From: JAPXSY01 sp034003585
GTDB taxonomy: Bacteria > Verrucomicrobiota > Kiritimatiellia > RFP12 > UBA1067
Direction: 5' to 3'
NCBI GenBank assembly: GCA_034003585.1
Contig: JAVEYH010000032.1
Coordinates: forward strand, 1 to 30,334
Length of the DNA: 30,334 nt
The notes under the pieces are model-generated. The model saw nothing but the letters and a program-made list of their open reading frames with translations, ran no database searches and was not told the DNA's origin. Shown here in pieces: positions 15,887 to 24,061 of this stretch (positions are counted from its first letter, which is position 1; every line of letters starts with the position of its first letter). The translations under genes and the position numbers were made by a program.

Positions 15887-16384
15887 CTACCCGTCGGGGC
15901 CGGTGATGTTTTTCAGCAGCGGCGCCAGCCACTGCGCGGTCAGCGATTGTTCCGTCAGCCGGGCGCGCTCCTCCTCTTTGGGATTGAGCAGCCCCAAGGC
16001 CACAAGGGCGGCGACCACCACCAGCGCCTTGACGCCGCCGATGATGCCGCCCAAAATGCCGTCGAACGGCTGGGCGATAACCAGCCGGATGAAGTGGGTG
16101 AGCAGATGGCTCAGGCCGAACCCGATCGCGATGCACAGCACCGCCATCAGAATGAAGGTGACCAGGCGCCCGGCATACGGGTTGGCGCCGAACACCGGCG
16201 AGGCGAGCACCAGGCTGGCGATCGGGCGGAACCCGAAATACCCGACCGCCGCGGCGGTCACGGTCCCCACCAGGCGCCCCATCTCGCCGGAACAGCCCCG
16301 CACGAATCCGCGGATCACCAGAAAGGCCACGCCGGCAAACGCCAGATAGTCCCAAACGCCCGCCCCTTTGAGGATTGAGATCAT
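15887..16384 (-). CDS. cvpA: CvpA-family membrane protein
   Basis: The 165-residue protein has four hydrophobic segments, at about 10-27, 38-58, 70-95 and 112-133, in the CvpA/colicin V production pattern. Landmarks are 'DYLAFAGVAFLVIRGFVRGC', 'GRLVGTVTAAAVGYFGFRPI' and 'PFDGILGGIIGGVKALVVVA', where the G-x-x-x-G-rich 'D-x-x-x-G-x-x-x-G' segment is typical. Family members sit in the inner membrane and are linked to envelope homeostasis and colicin V export, but the biochemical role is not settled. It lies 34 bases after the TPR gene and 6 bases before the sigma gene, in one transcription unit. Membership in a sigma-factor operon supports an envelope-stress theme. Confidence 0.85.
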   Translation of the reverse strand: MISILKGAGVWDYLAFAGVAFLVIRGFVRGCSGEMGRLVGTVTAAAVGYFGFRPIASLVLASPVFGANPYAGRLVTFILMAVLCIAIGFGLSHLLTHFIRLVIAQPFDGILGGIIGGVKALVVVAALVALGLLNPKEEERARLTEQSLTAQWLAPLLKNITGPDG

Positions 16385-16418
16385 AATACCGTCCCGTCCG
16401 CCTGCCGTACCCGCGTGC

Positions 16419-17576
16419 TCATCGGACCGGCAGCGACCGCACCCACTGTTCGTACGCGCGCCGGCCCTTCACGTCCGGCCGCATCAGGGAGAGGGTATAC
16501 TCGCCGTACGCGCGCGCCTCGGGCAGCCGCGTCTCGGCATACCGAATCCGCGCCATCAGCTCGGCGCTGGCCACTTGGAAGGGGCTGCGCGCGATCGCGC
16601 GGTCCAACAGCTTCCCCGCCTCGGCGTAGCGCTTCAACTGGAAGGCCAGTTCGGCGGCCTGAAGATAGCTGTCCTGGTGATCGGGATGAATCTGCGCGGC
16701 GCGCCGGAAGGCCTCCATGGCCTCGGCGCGCTGGCCCTGGGCCTTGTACGCCATGGCCAGCCCGTACGCCGCGCTGAACGTCAGCGGGTCGGCGGCCAGC
16801 GCGTCACGGAAGGCCTTGACCGCCTTGGCCGACTGCCGGCCGGCGTGCAGCCGGGCGCCCTCCTGAAGCAGGCGGGCCGCGGTGGCCGGATCGCGCCGCA
16901 AGCCCTCGCCCGCCTCCTCCCGGGTCCGGGTGAGGTTGAGGCGCAGCCGCTTGATGTTGTTCTCCGCTTTTTCCACATGGCGGTCATCCCGGGCGGCCAG
17001 CCGCACATACAGCTCGAACTGGTCCAGCGCCTCCTCCCGCAGATTGAAGGCGTCACGGTAGAGACTGGCGAGATTGTAGTACGCCGGCGCGTAGGCGCGG
17101 TGGGCCTGCTGCGCGCGGATCAGGTAGAGGCGCGCGAGATCATTCCGGCTGCGCCCCATCTCGGTCAGGCCGAGCGCGGTCAGGATCCGGGCCCGCTCCT
17201 CCGGAGCCTCGGTCGCGGCGAGCGCCTCGCCGAAACAGGTCTGCGCCTTGGCCAGATCGTTCTGCAGATAGGCGATCTGCCCCAGGCAGACTGTGGACGC
17301 GGCATGACCGGGCGCCAGCTCCAGCGCCGCCGTAAAGGCCGCCTGCGCCGGTTCGATCTCCCCCTGGTGCAGATGCGCGAGTCCCAGATGGTAGTACAAC
17401 GGAACCGACCCGGTGAGCCGCTTGCCGGCCCGGTTCAGATGCGTGACCGCCGCCGCGTAGTTCTTCTCGTTGTACGCGGCCAGCCCCTGTTTCAGGGCTT
17501 TCTGCCCGGAATCGGTGCCGCACCCGAGTCCTGCGCCGAGCCACACCAAACCGAGCAGCCATACTGTGCGAATCAT
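16419..17576 (-). CDS. TPR-repeat probable lipoprotein
   Basis: The 385-residue protein begins with a hydrophobic leader ending 'WLGAGLGC', with Cys19 as a probable lipidation site; the lipobox (G-L-G-C) is not ideal. The rest is tetratricopeptide repeats, about eight, for example 'ALKQGLAAYNEKNYAAAVTH', 'YYHLGLAHLHQGEIEPAQAA', 'AAYGLAMAYKAQGQRAEAME' and 'YLQAAELAFQLKRYAEAGKL'. TPR lipoproteins serve as scaffolds for protein complexes at the envelope. The ATG at 17576 is supported by GAGGTGG six bases upstream; a GTG at 17594 would place that site inside the gene. It is the first gene of the cvpA-sigma-toroid unit and has its own promoter at 17646-17674, with a leader of about 63 bases. Partner proteins are unknown. 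Confidence 0.85.
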   Translation of the reverse strand: MIRTVWLLGLVWLGAGLGCGTDSGQKALKQGLAAYNEKNYAAAVTHLNRAGKRLTGSVPLYYHLGLAHLHQGEIEPAQAAFTAALELAPGHAASTVCLGQIAYLQNDLAKAQTCFGEALAATEAPEERARILTALGLTEMGRSRNDLARLYLIRAQQAHRAYAPAYYNLASLYRDAFNLREEALDQFELYVRLAARDDRHVEKAENNIKRLRLNLTRTREEAGEGLRRDPATAARLLQEGARLHAGRQSAKAVKAFRDALAADPLTFSAAYGLAMAYKAQGQRAEAMEAFRRAAQIHPDHQDSYLQAAELAFQLKRYAEAGKLLDRAIARSPFQVASAELMARIRYAETRLPEARAYGEYTLSLMRPDVKGRRAYEQWVRSLPVR

Positions 17577-17645
17577 AACGGACCACCTCGACACGCCCCG
17601 CAGCCGCCACCCGACGGCCGGAACGGGAACGGTAAAACAGTTCGT

Positions 17646-17674
17646 ATATTACCGGAGACGCCGTTGCGCCGCAA
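17646..17674 (-). promoter_or_regulatory. Sigma70-type promoter of the TPR-cvpA-sigma unit
   Basis: Minus strand: TTGCGG (17674-17669), 17 bases, TAATAT (17651-17646). The first three bases of the -10 box are the TAA stop codon of the upstream GH2 gene, so the promoter is embedded in the end of that gene. Confidence 0.6.
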
Positions 17675-20600
17675 TCACGGAAACGGGCTCCAGCACAAAA
17701 GCGTAACCGTATTCGCGTCCGGGCGGCAGTTGGTATTCGGGCCAGGGCCTCGCGCCCCAACTGTTCTCGCCCGCCAGCCCCATCTGCCCGTAATCCAGAT
17801 TCACCACCCCGTTGCCGCTGGCGACGAGTTCCCACGGGTGTTTGCGCGATTCGAGTTCGCGCGTCGTGTACGGCCGCGCGCTGAAGTTGATTTTGGGATC
17901 GCCCGTGACCCGGATCCCTTTGCCCGCCGCGTCCGTGAAGGTCACCCAGAAGGTGTCGGTGCGGTTGCCGCTCTCCTGGGGCTCGACATACGGGAAGAAC
18001 AGGTCGGCCAACGCGCAGGAGTGCAAGCCGAAAAAGGCCGAGGCCTGGCGGTCCGCATAGCATTCGTGGGGTCCGCGCCCGAGCCATGTCACGCGGTCGT
18101 ACGCGAGCGGGATCTGCAGGGTCATCCCCACGCGCGGCAGCGGCGGCAGGCTCGCGCCCGCAGGCGTCACCGTGAACGCCACGCGGATTTGCCCCGCCGG
18201 GGTGAAGGAGTAGTGGAGCGTGCCGGAAGTCGCGCCCGCTGCGGGGAAAGCCAGCCGGACCAGGATGCGCCAGTTGCCGTCCACCTCCTGCCGGACCGTG
18301 ACGCCGCGGACCTCGCGCCGCGCCGCCGCCCCGCGCCAGATCCCGTGGCGGGCCGCCATCTGATTGCCGCGGTCGTTGTCGGTCGGCGCCCGCCAGAAAT
18401 CCGGTTCCAGCGGCGACAGGATCTGCTCCTCGCCGCGCACCCGCCACGAAACGATCGACCCGGTGGCCTTGCTGATCCGCACGTCAAAGTCCTGCCCCGT
18501 CGCGGTGACGTCCCGGTCCGTCTCCTCCAGCCGCACCGGCGCGCGCCCCGCGGCCGCGGTCATCAGGACCGGCTGCGCCGCGGCGGGCACCACCACCTGA
18601 TCGCGCGCCACCGTGAAGCCCCGCTTTGCCCAAGGGGTGTCGCGGAGCGTCAGAAACCGGAAATTCCATGTGCTGACCCGCGCGGCGTAAACCGGGCGGC
18701 GTACCATGGAAAGCGGCAGGGCGAAGTCCAGGGAGCCCTGCGGCGGCACGTCGAGCCGCCCGAGGCTCCCGCTGTCGATCACCTCGCCGTTCTCCTCGTA
18801 CGTCCACCGGCACGCGTACTCCCGCAGCGGCGTGAAGAACGACTTGTTTCGGACCGTGAAGAGCCCGCGCGTCACATCGCGCGCCGTCACCGAGACGTTC
18901 TGATAAACGTGCCGCACCTCCGCCAGTTGCGGCGAGGGCCGCCGGTCCGCCTGCACCAGCCCGTTACAGTTGAAGTTGTCGTCGTTCGGGAAATCCCCGT
19001 AATCGCCGCCGTACGCCCAAAAATGCTTCGCCCCGCCGTGCCGCACGCGTTCGGAAGGCAACGGCTTGCGCAGGGCCTGGTCCGCGAAATCCCAGATGAA
19101 CCCGCCCTGCAGCGAGGGGTGGGCCTCGATCACCCGCCAGTACTCCGCGAGATTGCCGCTGGAGTTGCCCATGGCATGCGAATACTCGCACAGGATAAAG
19201 GGCCTCTCCGTATCGGTGCGGCGGCCGTAGGCCTCCAGCTCCCGCACGCGCGTATACATGGCGTCTTCGAAATCGCGCGGCCCGTTGCGCTGATTCTGGA
19301 TCGGGCGTCCCGGATCGCGCGCCCGGATCCGGGCGTAGGCCTCCGCAAAGAAATCGGAGTCCACCTCGTTCTCGTTGCCGAGGGACCAGATGACGACCGA
19401 GGGATGGTTCTTGTCGCGCTCGACCATGCCCGTCTGCCGGTCCAGCGCCGCGGCGCGGTAGGAGGGATCGACCACGGGATTGCGCGGCGTGTTGGCCAGC
19501 CCGTGCGTCTCCAGATTGGCCTCGTCCACCACATACAGCCCGTACGCGTCACAGAGGCCGTACCACCGCGGGTCGTTGGGATAGTGGCTGGTCCGGACCG
19601 CGTTGATGTTGTTCCGCTTCATTAGCGTGATGTCCTGAACCATGCGCTCCCACGGCACCGCGTACCCGTGGTCCGGGTCCGTTTCATGACGGTTCACGCC
19701 TTTGAACAGCACGGGCTGGCCATTCACCCGGACCTGCCCCCCCTCCCATTCGACCTGCCGGAACCCGACGCGCTGCGGGATCGTCTCCAGAATCCGCCCG
19801 CGGGCGTCGCGCAGGGTCAACACCAGGGTGTAGAGGTTGGGCTGTTCCGCCGACCATAGGCGCGGCGACGCCACCGGCAGGGTGAGGCGGAACCCCGCAC
19901 CGGCCGCCTCCGCCGTTCCGCGCGCCACGGTCCGGTTCCAGAACCCGTTCCGGAACCGGTGGGCGAACAGCGCCGCTTCCAGACGCGCGTCCGTGTCGCC
20001 GCCCCCCGCGATCTCCGCCCCAACCGTCAGATTCCAAGTCCCCGCATACTCCCCCGCCACCGCCGGCAGGGTCCGCACAAACACATCCCGCACATGGGTC
20101 TCGGGGACGGACCAGAGGTAGACCGGACGGCAGAGCCCCGAAAGACGCCAGAAATCCTGGTCCTCCATGTAGGAGCCGTCGCACAGGCGGTACACCTCCA
20201 CCGCCAGCGTGTTCGTCCCCGTCCGGAGCGCGGCCGTCACGTTGAACGTCGCGCCCTGGCGCCCGTCCTCCGCATACCCCAGCTTCTCGCCGTTGAGCCA
20301 CACGGACATGGCCGAGGCGAAGCCGTCAAACCGCAGATACACGGTGCGTCCCTCCCAACCCTCCGGCAGGGTGAACGTACGGCGGCAGGAGGTCACGGCA
20401 TTCCGCTCGCGGTGCGTGGTGTACCGCGGGTCCGGTTCGCCCAGCACGAAGGGGGGATCGACTTTGAAGTAATACCCGATGTTTTTGTAGAGCGGCGTGC
20501 CCAGCCCGGCGAGTTCCACGCACCCGGGCACAGTCAGACCGCGCCAGCCGCCGTCCGGATAATCGGGTTGCTGGAATCCCTGGGGCCGCTGGTCCGGATG

Positions 20601-21713
20601 CGGCGCCCAATGGGCTTTCCACACGCCGTCGAGGGAGAGAAAGAAAGGAGATTCCTCGCGCGCCGCGGCATCGCGCGCCGCGCGGATGGAGTCAAAGACC
20701 CACATCGTGGCCGCCGGTTTCTCCGTGCCGACCCGGAACACGAGCGGATTCTCCCATTCGGGACGTTCCGCATACACGGCCGGATTATAGGCCGCGCAGG
20801 GCCGCAGACGCCCCTCCAGCGTGAAGAGCGTCTCCACCCAGTCGGCCTGTACGTTCGCGCCGCCTTCCGCCACCAGCCGCACCTGCCCCGCCTCCGCAAG
20901 GCTGACGTCGAACGTCTTGGCCGGCTCGCCGCGCCGCACGGCGCCGCTCTGCCACAGCAACCGGTCGCCGGCATAGATCCGGAACACCGCGCTTCCGTCC
21001 GCGCCGGCGTCGTCCACGCCGACTTTCCCGGCAAACCGCATGGCCGATCCGCTGAGCACGCACAATTCCGCAGGCACCCGCATCCCGAGCCCTTCGGCAT
21101 ACGCGACATTCGCCACCCGCAGCGGCTGACCGGTCACCGCCGCGCCGCCGGGCGTCACAAACGACACGTCCAGCGCGGAGAGCCAGGCGTTCGGCCAGTT
21201 CTGCGGTTCCAGCGCGCGCGGCTTGCGCGAACCGTCCGTCACCCACCGCGCGTTCAGCCAATCGGCATGATCGCCGGCCTTGCCGTCTTGCCAGGGGTCC
21301 ACGCGCAGCAGCAGCGTGGCGTACGGCGACACGTCCACCTCCACCGGCACCGGCTTGTCGCCGCGCCGCATCGGCGCGCTCTGCCACAGCAGGCGCCCGT
21401 CGCCGATCACCTGAAACACAAGGCGCGCGTCCGGCCGGTCGCCCGCATCGTCCACCGCCACCTCGGCGAGAAACCGTCGCGCCCCGGCCAGATCGACATA
21501 GAGTTCGGACGGCGAGCAGGTCGCCATGCCGTTGGTGTAGCTCCGGCCCGCGGCCCGGAGCCGCGAACCGAGCAGATTGAAATCCCGCGCCGCCTCTTTC
21601 CAGCCCTGCCGGGTCTTCGAGATGTCGAGATCCGTCAGGTACACCTCCGCCGCACCGGCCCCCGCGCCCAGCAGCAACACGGCCGCAATCCCGATCCCCC
21701 TGCGTCGTCTCAT
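17649..21713 (-). CDS. Secreted GH2 beta-galactosidase-type glycosidase with two N-terminal NPCBM-like domains
   Basis: The 1354-residue protein has a signal peptide (MRRRRGIGIAAVLLLGAGAG, cleaved near AGA-AEV). Two NPCBM-like sugar-binding domains follow, at about 24-155 and 165-305, each containing an 'FxxxVxVDDAG' strand and a 'LLWQS' strand, so they look like a tandem duplication. The GH2 core comes next: jelly-roll ('FFLSLDGVWKAHWAPHPDQR'), Ig-like domain, TIM barrel, and a C-terminal beta-galactosidase small-chain domain ('EPDFWRAPTDNDRG'). The acid/base is E781 in 'IWSLGNE' and the nucleophile is E843 in 'ILCEYSHAMGN', both present, so it should be active. 'VNRHETDPDHG' matches LacZ-type enzymes. 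LacZ is about 1020 residues; the extra length is the binding domains. It probably releases beta-galactosyl residues outside the cytoplasm. It has its own promoter and lies downstream of the hexosamine unit. Confidence 0.95.
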   Translation of the reverse strand: MRRRRGIGIAAVLLLGAGAGAAEVYLTDLDISKTRQGWKEAARDFNLLGSRLRAAGRSYTNGMATCSPSELYVDLAGARRFLAEVAVDDAGDRPDARLVFQVIGDGRLLWQSAPMRRGDKPVPVEVDVSPYATLLLRVDPWQDGKAGDHADWLNARWVTDGSRKPRALEPQNWPNAWLSALDVSFVTPGGAAVTGQPLRVANVAYAEGLGMRVPAELCVLSGSAMRFAGKVGVDDAGADGSAVFRIYAGDRLLWQSGAVRRGEPAKTFDVSLAEAGQVRLVAEGGANVQADWVETLFTLEGRLRPCAAYNPAVYAERPEWENPLVFRVGTEKPAATMWVFDSIRAARDAAAREESPFFLSLDGVWKAHWAPHPDQRPQGFQQPDYPDGGWRGLTVPGCVELAGLGTPLYKNIGYYFKVDPPFVLGEPDPRYTTHRERNAVTSCRRTFTLPEGWEGRTVYLRFDGFASAMSVWLNGEKLGYAEDGRQGATFNVTAALRTGTNTLAVEVYRLCDGSYMEDQDFWRLSGLCRPVYLWSVPETHVRDVFVRTLPAVAGEYAGTWNLTVGAEIAGGGDTDARLEAALFAHRFRNGFWNRTVARGTAEAAGAGFRLTLPVASPRLWSAEQPNLYTLVLTLRDARGRILETIPQRVGFRQVEWEGGQVRVNGQPVLFKGVNRHETDPDHGYAVPWERMVQDITLMKRNNINAVRTSHYPNDPRWYGLCDAYGLYVVDEANLETHGLANTPRNPVVDPSYRAAALDRQTGMVERDKNHPSVVIWSLGNENEVDSDFFAEAYARIRARDPGRPIQNQRNGPRDFEDAMYTRVRELEAYGRRTDTERPFILCEYSHAMGNSSGNLAEYWRVIEAHPSLQGGFIWDFADQALRKPLPSERVRHGGAKHFWAYGGDYGDFPNDDNFNCNGLVQADRRPSPQLAEVRHVYQNVSVTARDVTRGLFTVRNKSFFTPLREYACRWTYEENGEVIDSGSLGRLDVPPQGSLDFALPLSMVRRPVYAARVSTWNFRFLTLRDTPWAKRGFTVARDQVVVPAAAQPVLMTAAAGRAPVRLEETDRDVTATGQDFDVRISKATGSIVSWRVRGEEQILSPLEPDFWRAPTDNDRGNQMAARHGIWRGAAARREVRGVTVRQEVDGNWRILVRLAFPAAGATSGTLHYSFTPAGQIRVAFTVTPAGASLPPLPRVGMTLQIPLAYDRVTWLGRGPHECYADRQASAFFGLHSCALADLFFPYVEPQESGNRTDTFWVTFTDAAGKGIRVTGDPKINFSARPYTTRELESRKHPWELVASGNGVVNLDYGQMGLAGENSWGARPWPEYQLPPGREYGYAFVLEPVSVIAAQRRLR

Positions 21714-21778
21714 CCCCTGCCCCCTTCCCGCGATGCCCGTTTCCGCCGCTCCGCGCCGCGTCCGTCATCCGTTACCGT

Positions 21779-21808
21779 ACTGTAGACCAAACCCGTCTTG
21801 TGCGGCAA
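21779..21808 (-). promoter_or_regulatory. Sigma70-type promoter of the GH2 gene
   Basis: Minus strand: TTGCCG (21808-21803), 18 bases, TACAGT (21784-21779). The predicted leader is about 59 bases and ends in a G-rich ribosome binding site before ATG 21713. Confidence 0.55.
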
Positions 21809-21865
21809 GGGGCCTTTTGGCGACCGGTGGGTGGCGGGGGTGCGCGTGACGCGCGTGTCGTGTGC

Positions 21866-21879
21866 GGAGCCGGGGCTCC
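21866..21879. other. G+C hairpin downstream of the hexosamine gene unit
   Basis: GGAGCC (21866-21871) faces GGCTCC (21874-21879), giving a five-base stem with a four-base loop. It lies between the MFS stop codon and the GH2 promoter. There is no T-run, so a terminator role is uncertain. Confidence 0.25.
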
Positions 21880-21923
21880 CGCGTTCGCGCCGGCCCGCCT
21901 CCCTCACGGAAACCGCCGCCGGA

Positions 21924-23162
21924 TCACGCGGTCCGGGTGTCGGGGGCCGCGGGTTTGTCTTCCGAGCGGCAGAAAAGCGCGAAAACGAGCAGCAGCGTCG
22001 CGGAGAGGGCCATGCTGACGAACCAGATCCGGCTCCAGTTATTGCGGACAACCCCGTCCGCCCCCGCTGCGGTCACGCGCAGGCCGTCGATCAGCGCGCG
22101 GTTGACGAAGTTGGCGAAGAAGGTGCCGAGGCCGAAGGCGGCGAAGTTGATGAACCCCTGCGCCTGGGCCCGCATCGCGCCGTTCGCGCGGGTGTCGACA
22201 TAGATCTGGCCGCCCACATAGAAGAAGCCGAAGATCAGTCCGTGGATCAGGATCCCGCTGTATACCCCCACGGGACCGCCCAGCCAGAAGAAGACATACC
22301 GCAGGAACAGCGCGGCCAGGCCGATCATCATCGCGTTTTTCGCGCCGATCTTCTTGATGGTTGAGGCGAGCGCCAGCGTGAAGAAGATCTCGCTGTACTG
22401 GCCGAAACTCATCGACAGGGTGGGGTTCTTGAATCCCGTGTCCGCGAGGAATTCGCCGCCGTACCCGAAATAGAGGGAGAACGGGACTTTGGAGAAGAAC
22501 ATGATCGCGATGAAAAGCGCGAACCCGGGGTCCCGCAACATGGAGACGGCGCGGAGCCCGAGGACATCCACCAGATTCATGGGCTGGCCGCGCGCCTTCG
22601 GCGGCGTGTCCGGCACCAGCAGGGCCAGGAGACCGGCCGCCAGCACCGTCACCGCGCCGCAATAGAACATCAGCGGCATGCCGTTGACCTTCACGCCGAT
22701 CCAGTCTCCGACCACGCTGAACGCGGCGGCGGCGATCCAACCGAGCACCCCGAACACGCGGATCTGCAGAAACACATGGGAGGGGCAGTGCGAGAGGATG
22801 ATGTAGTTGATCGTGCTCCAGGTGGGCATGTAAAACACCATGGTCGCGGTCAGGATGATCAGCAGCGGCAGGGGCCGCGCCTGCATGCCGGCGAAAACCA
22901 GCCCGACCGCCGACGCCGCGTTCAGGAACGCCATGACCTTCTGCGCGGCGAAAAACCGGTCGGTGATCATGCCGACGAAGGGGGAGGCCAGCGTCCCGAC
23001 CGCCATGGCGCTGACCATCCAAGCCAGCATGGACCCCTGCGCGCCCATGCTTTTGGCGTACGGGACGAGGGTGATGAACCAGACCGGCAGGGCCATGTAC
23101 TGGAGAAAATAGAGCGCGCTCAAAACGATTCTTGTCCGGATCGTGACAGGTCCTGTGCTCAT
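21924..23162 (-). CDS. MFS transporter, nucleoside:H+ symporter (NupG)-like
   Basis: The 412-residue inner-membrane protein has about 12 hydrophobic segments with the central cytoplasmic loop at about 190-205. It resembles the nucleoside:H+ symporter branch of the major facilitator superfamily: 'LSALYFLQYMALPVWFITLV' at the N-terminus, 'GTLASPFVGMITDRFFAAQK' as the MFS motif A region, 'MVFYMPTWSTINYIILSH', and 'GILIHGLIFGFFYVGGQIYV' near the C-terminus. In planctomycetes and relatives this branch is often found in sugar-use loci, so the substrate need not be a nucleoside. The ATG overlaps the PIG-L stop codon as ATGA, so the two are translationally coupled. It is the last gene of the eight-gene unit. 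Uptake of a hexosamine or its processed form is a reasonable guess only. Confidence 0.87.
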   Translation of the reverse strand: MSTGPVTIRTRIVLSALYFLQYMALPVWFITLVPYAKSMGAQGSMLAWMVSAMAVGTLASPFVGMITDRFFAAQKVMAFLNAASAVGLVFAGMQARPLPLLIILTATMVFYMPTWSTINYIILSHCPSHVFLQIRVFGVLGWIAAAAFSVVGDWIGVKVNGMPLMFYCGAVTVLAAGLLALLVPDTPPKARGQPMNLVDVLGLRAVSMLRDPGFALFIAIMFFSKVPFSLYFGYGGEFLADTGFKNPTLSMSFGQYSEIFFTLALASTIKKIGAKNAMMIGLAALFLRYVFFWLGGPVGVYSGILIHGLIFGFFYVGGQIYVDTRANGAMRAQAQGFINFAAFGLGTFFANFVNRALIDGLRVTAAGADGVVRNNWSRIWFVSMALSATLLLVFALFCRSEDKPAAPDTRTA

Positions 23163-24031
23163 TTCGCCTCCTTCTCGCGGTATCCGGGCTCCCCGTGCAG
23201 AAACGGGAACAGCCGGGGGATCTCCGCCGGTGTCGGCTGATAGCCGTATTCGCTGAGTTCGTACGCCTCGACATACCGGATGCGTTCGGCCGCCCCGGCA
23301 CCGTACAGTTCTTCAAGTCGGGAACGGAAACGCAAGGAGTCCGCCCCTTTGCGGGGCTTCATCCAATACGTTTCCAGGAACGCCTTGCGCCCCGCGCGGT
23401 CCTCCGCCGGGGGGATCGGGTCCGCGATCCGCTTGTCGAACACCAGCCATTCGAAGAACTGCGACTCATGCGAGATCAGCGCCTCCAGCAGCGTATCCAT
23501 CACATCATCGATACCGAACAAAATGTCCGGCCGCATCTCCGCAGGCGTTTTGAAGGCGTCGCGCAAGAAGTAGATGGCGGGCCTCACATCGGGGATCGGC
23601 ACCTCGGGGCACCAGAGCGGCACGCCGAGCAGATAGGCGGAGTCCATCACCAGCGTTCCCACGGCCCGGTGGTCGGCGTGGTAATCGCAGATGCGGTGCG
23701 TGAACACCAGATGCGGCGCGAATTCCCGGATCAGCCGCGTGGTGACCCGCCGCATCTCCAGCGTCGGCTCCAGCTCGCAATCGTGATAAGGCAGGATGCG
23801 GTACTCCTCGACCCCGAGCAGCGCTTTGGATCGCTGCGCCTCCCGGTGCCGCCGCTCCGCCAACGCCTCCGGCGCCATCGACATGTGCCCCTTATCCCCA
23901 TTGCACATCGCGACCAGCCGCACCCGCGCGCCCGCCCGCACGAACTTCAGGGCCAGCCCGCCCCCGGTAATATCCGGGTCATCCGGATGCGCCCCGATGA
24001 CCATCACCCGCAACGATGCCGCTTCATTCAT
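23159..24031 (-). CDS. PIG-L family de-N-acetylase
   Basis: The 290-residue protein belongs to the zinc-dependent LmbE/PIG-L deacetylases, which remove acetyl groups from N-acetylglucosamine-type amino sugars. The metal-binding motif 'GAHPDD' is at H15-P-D17-D18 and the second, 'H118-A-D120-H121', lies in 'RICDYHADHRAVG'. No signal peptide is present, so it acts in the cytoplasm. ATG at 24031 (MNEAASL) is preferred because the G-rich ribosome binding site lies about 10 bases before it; ATG at 24040 is only one base from that site. It is 30 bases after the oxidoreductase gene and overlaps the MFS gene by four bases. In this unit it could deacetylate an imported GlcNAc-type sugar. PIG-L proteins also serve bacillithiol or mycothiol synthesis, but the neighbours here favour sugars. 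Confidence 0.92.
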   Translation of the reverse strand: MNEAASLRVMVIGAHPDDPDITGGGLALKFVRAGARVRLVAMCNGDKGHMSMAPEALAERRHREAQRSKALLGVEEYRILPYHDCELEPTLEMRRVTTRLIREFAPHLVFTHRICDYHADHRAVGTLVMDSAYLLGVPLWCPEVPIPDVRPAIYFLRDAFKTPAEMRPDILFGIDDVMDTLLEALISHESQFFEWLVFDKRIADPIPPAEDRAGRKAFLETYWMKPRKGADSLRFRSRLEELYGAGAAERIRYVEAYELSEYGYQPTPAEIPRLFPFLHGEPGYREKEAK

Positions 24032-24061
24032 TCCCCTCATTCCCCCCTTTATTCGGATTTC

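Noticed and set aside
16368..19625. A 1085-codon plus-strand open frame opposite the TPR and GH2 genes
   Set aside because: It lies antisense to two well-supported genes on the minus strand, has an Arg/Pro/His-rich shadow composition, no ribosome binding site and no recognisable domain.
21785..21923. Small non-coding RNA or riboswitch in the spacer before the GH2 gene
   Set aside because: Apart from the promoter and one weak hairpin, I found no conserved fold or known riboswitch motif.
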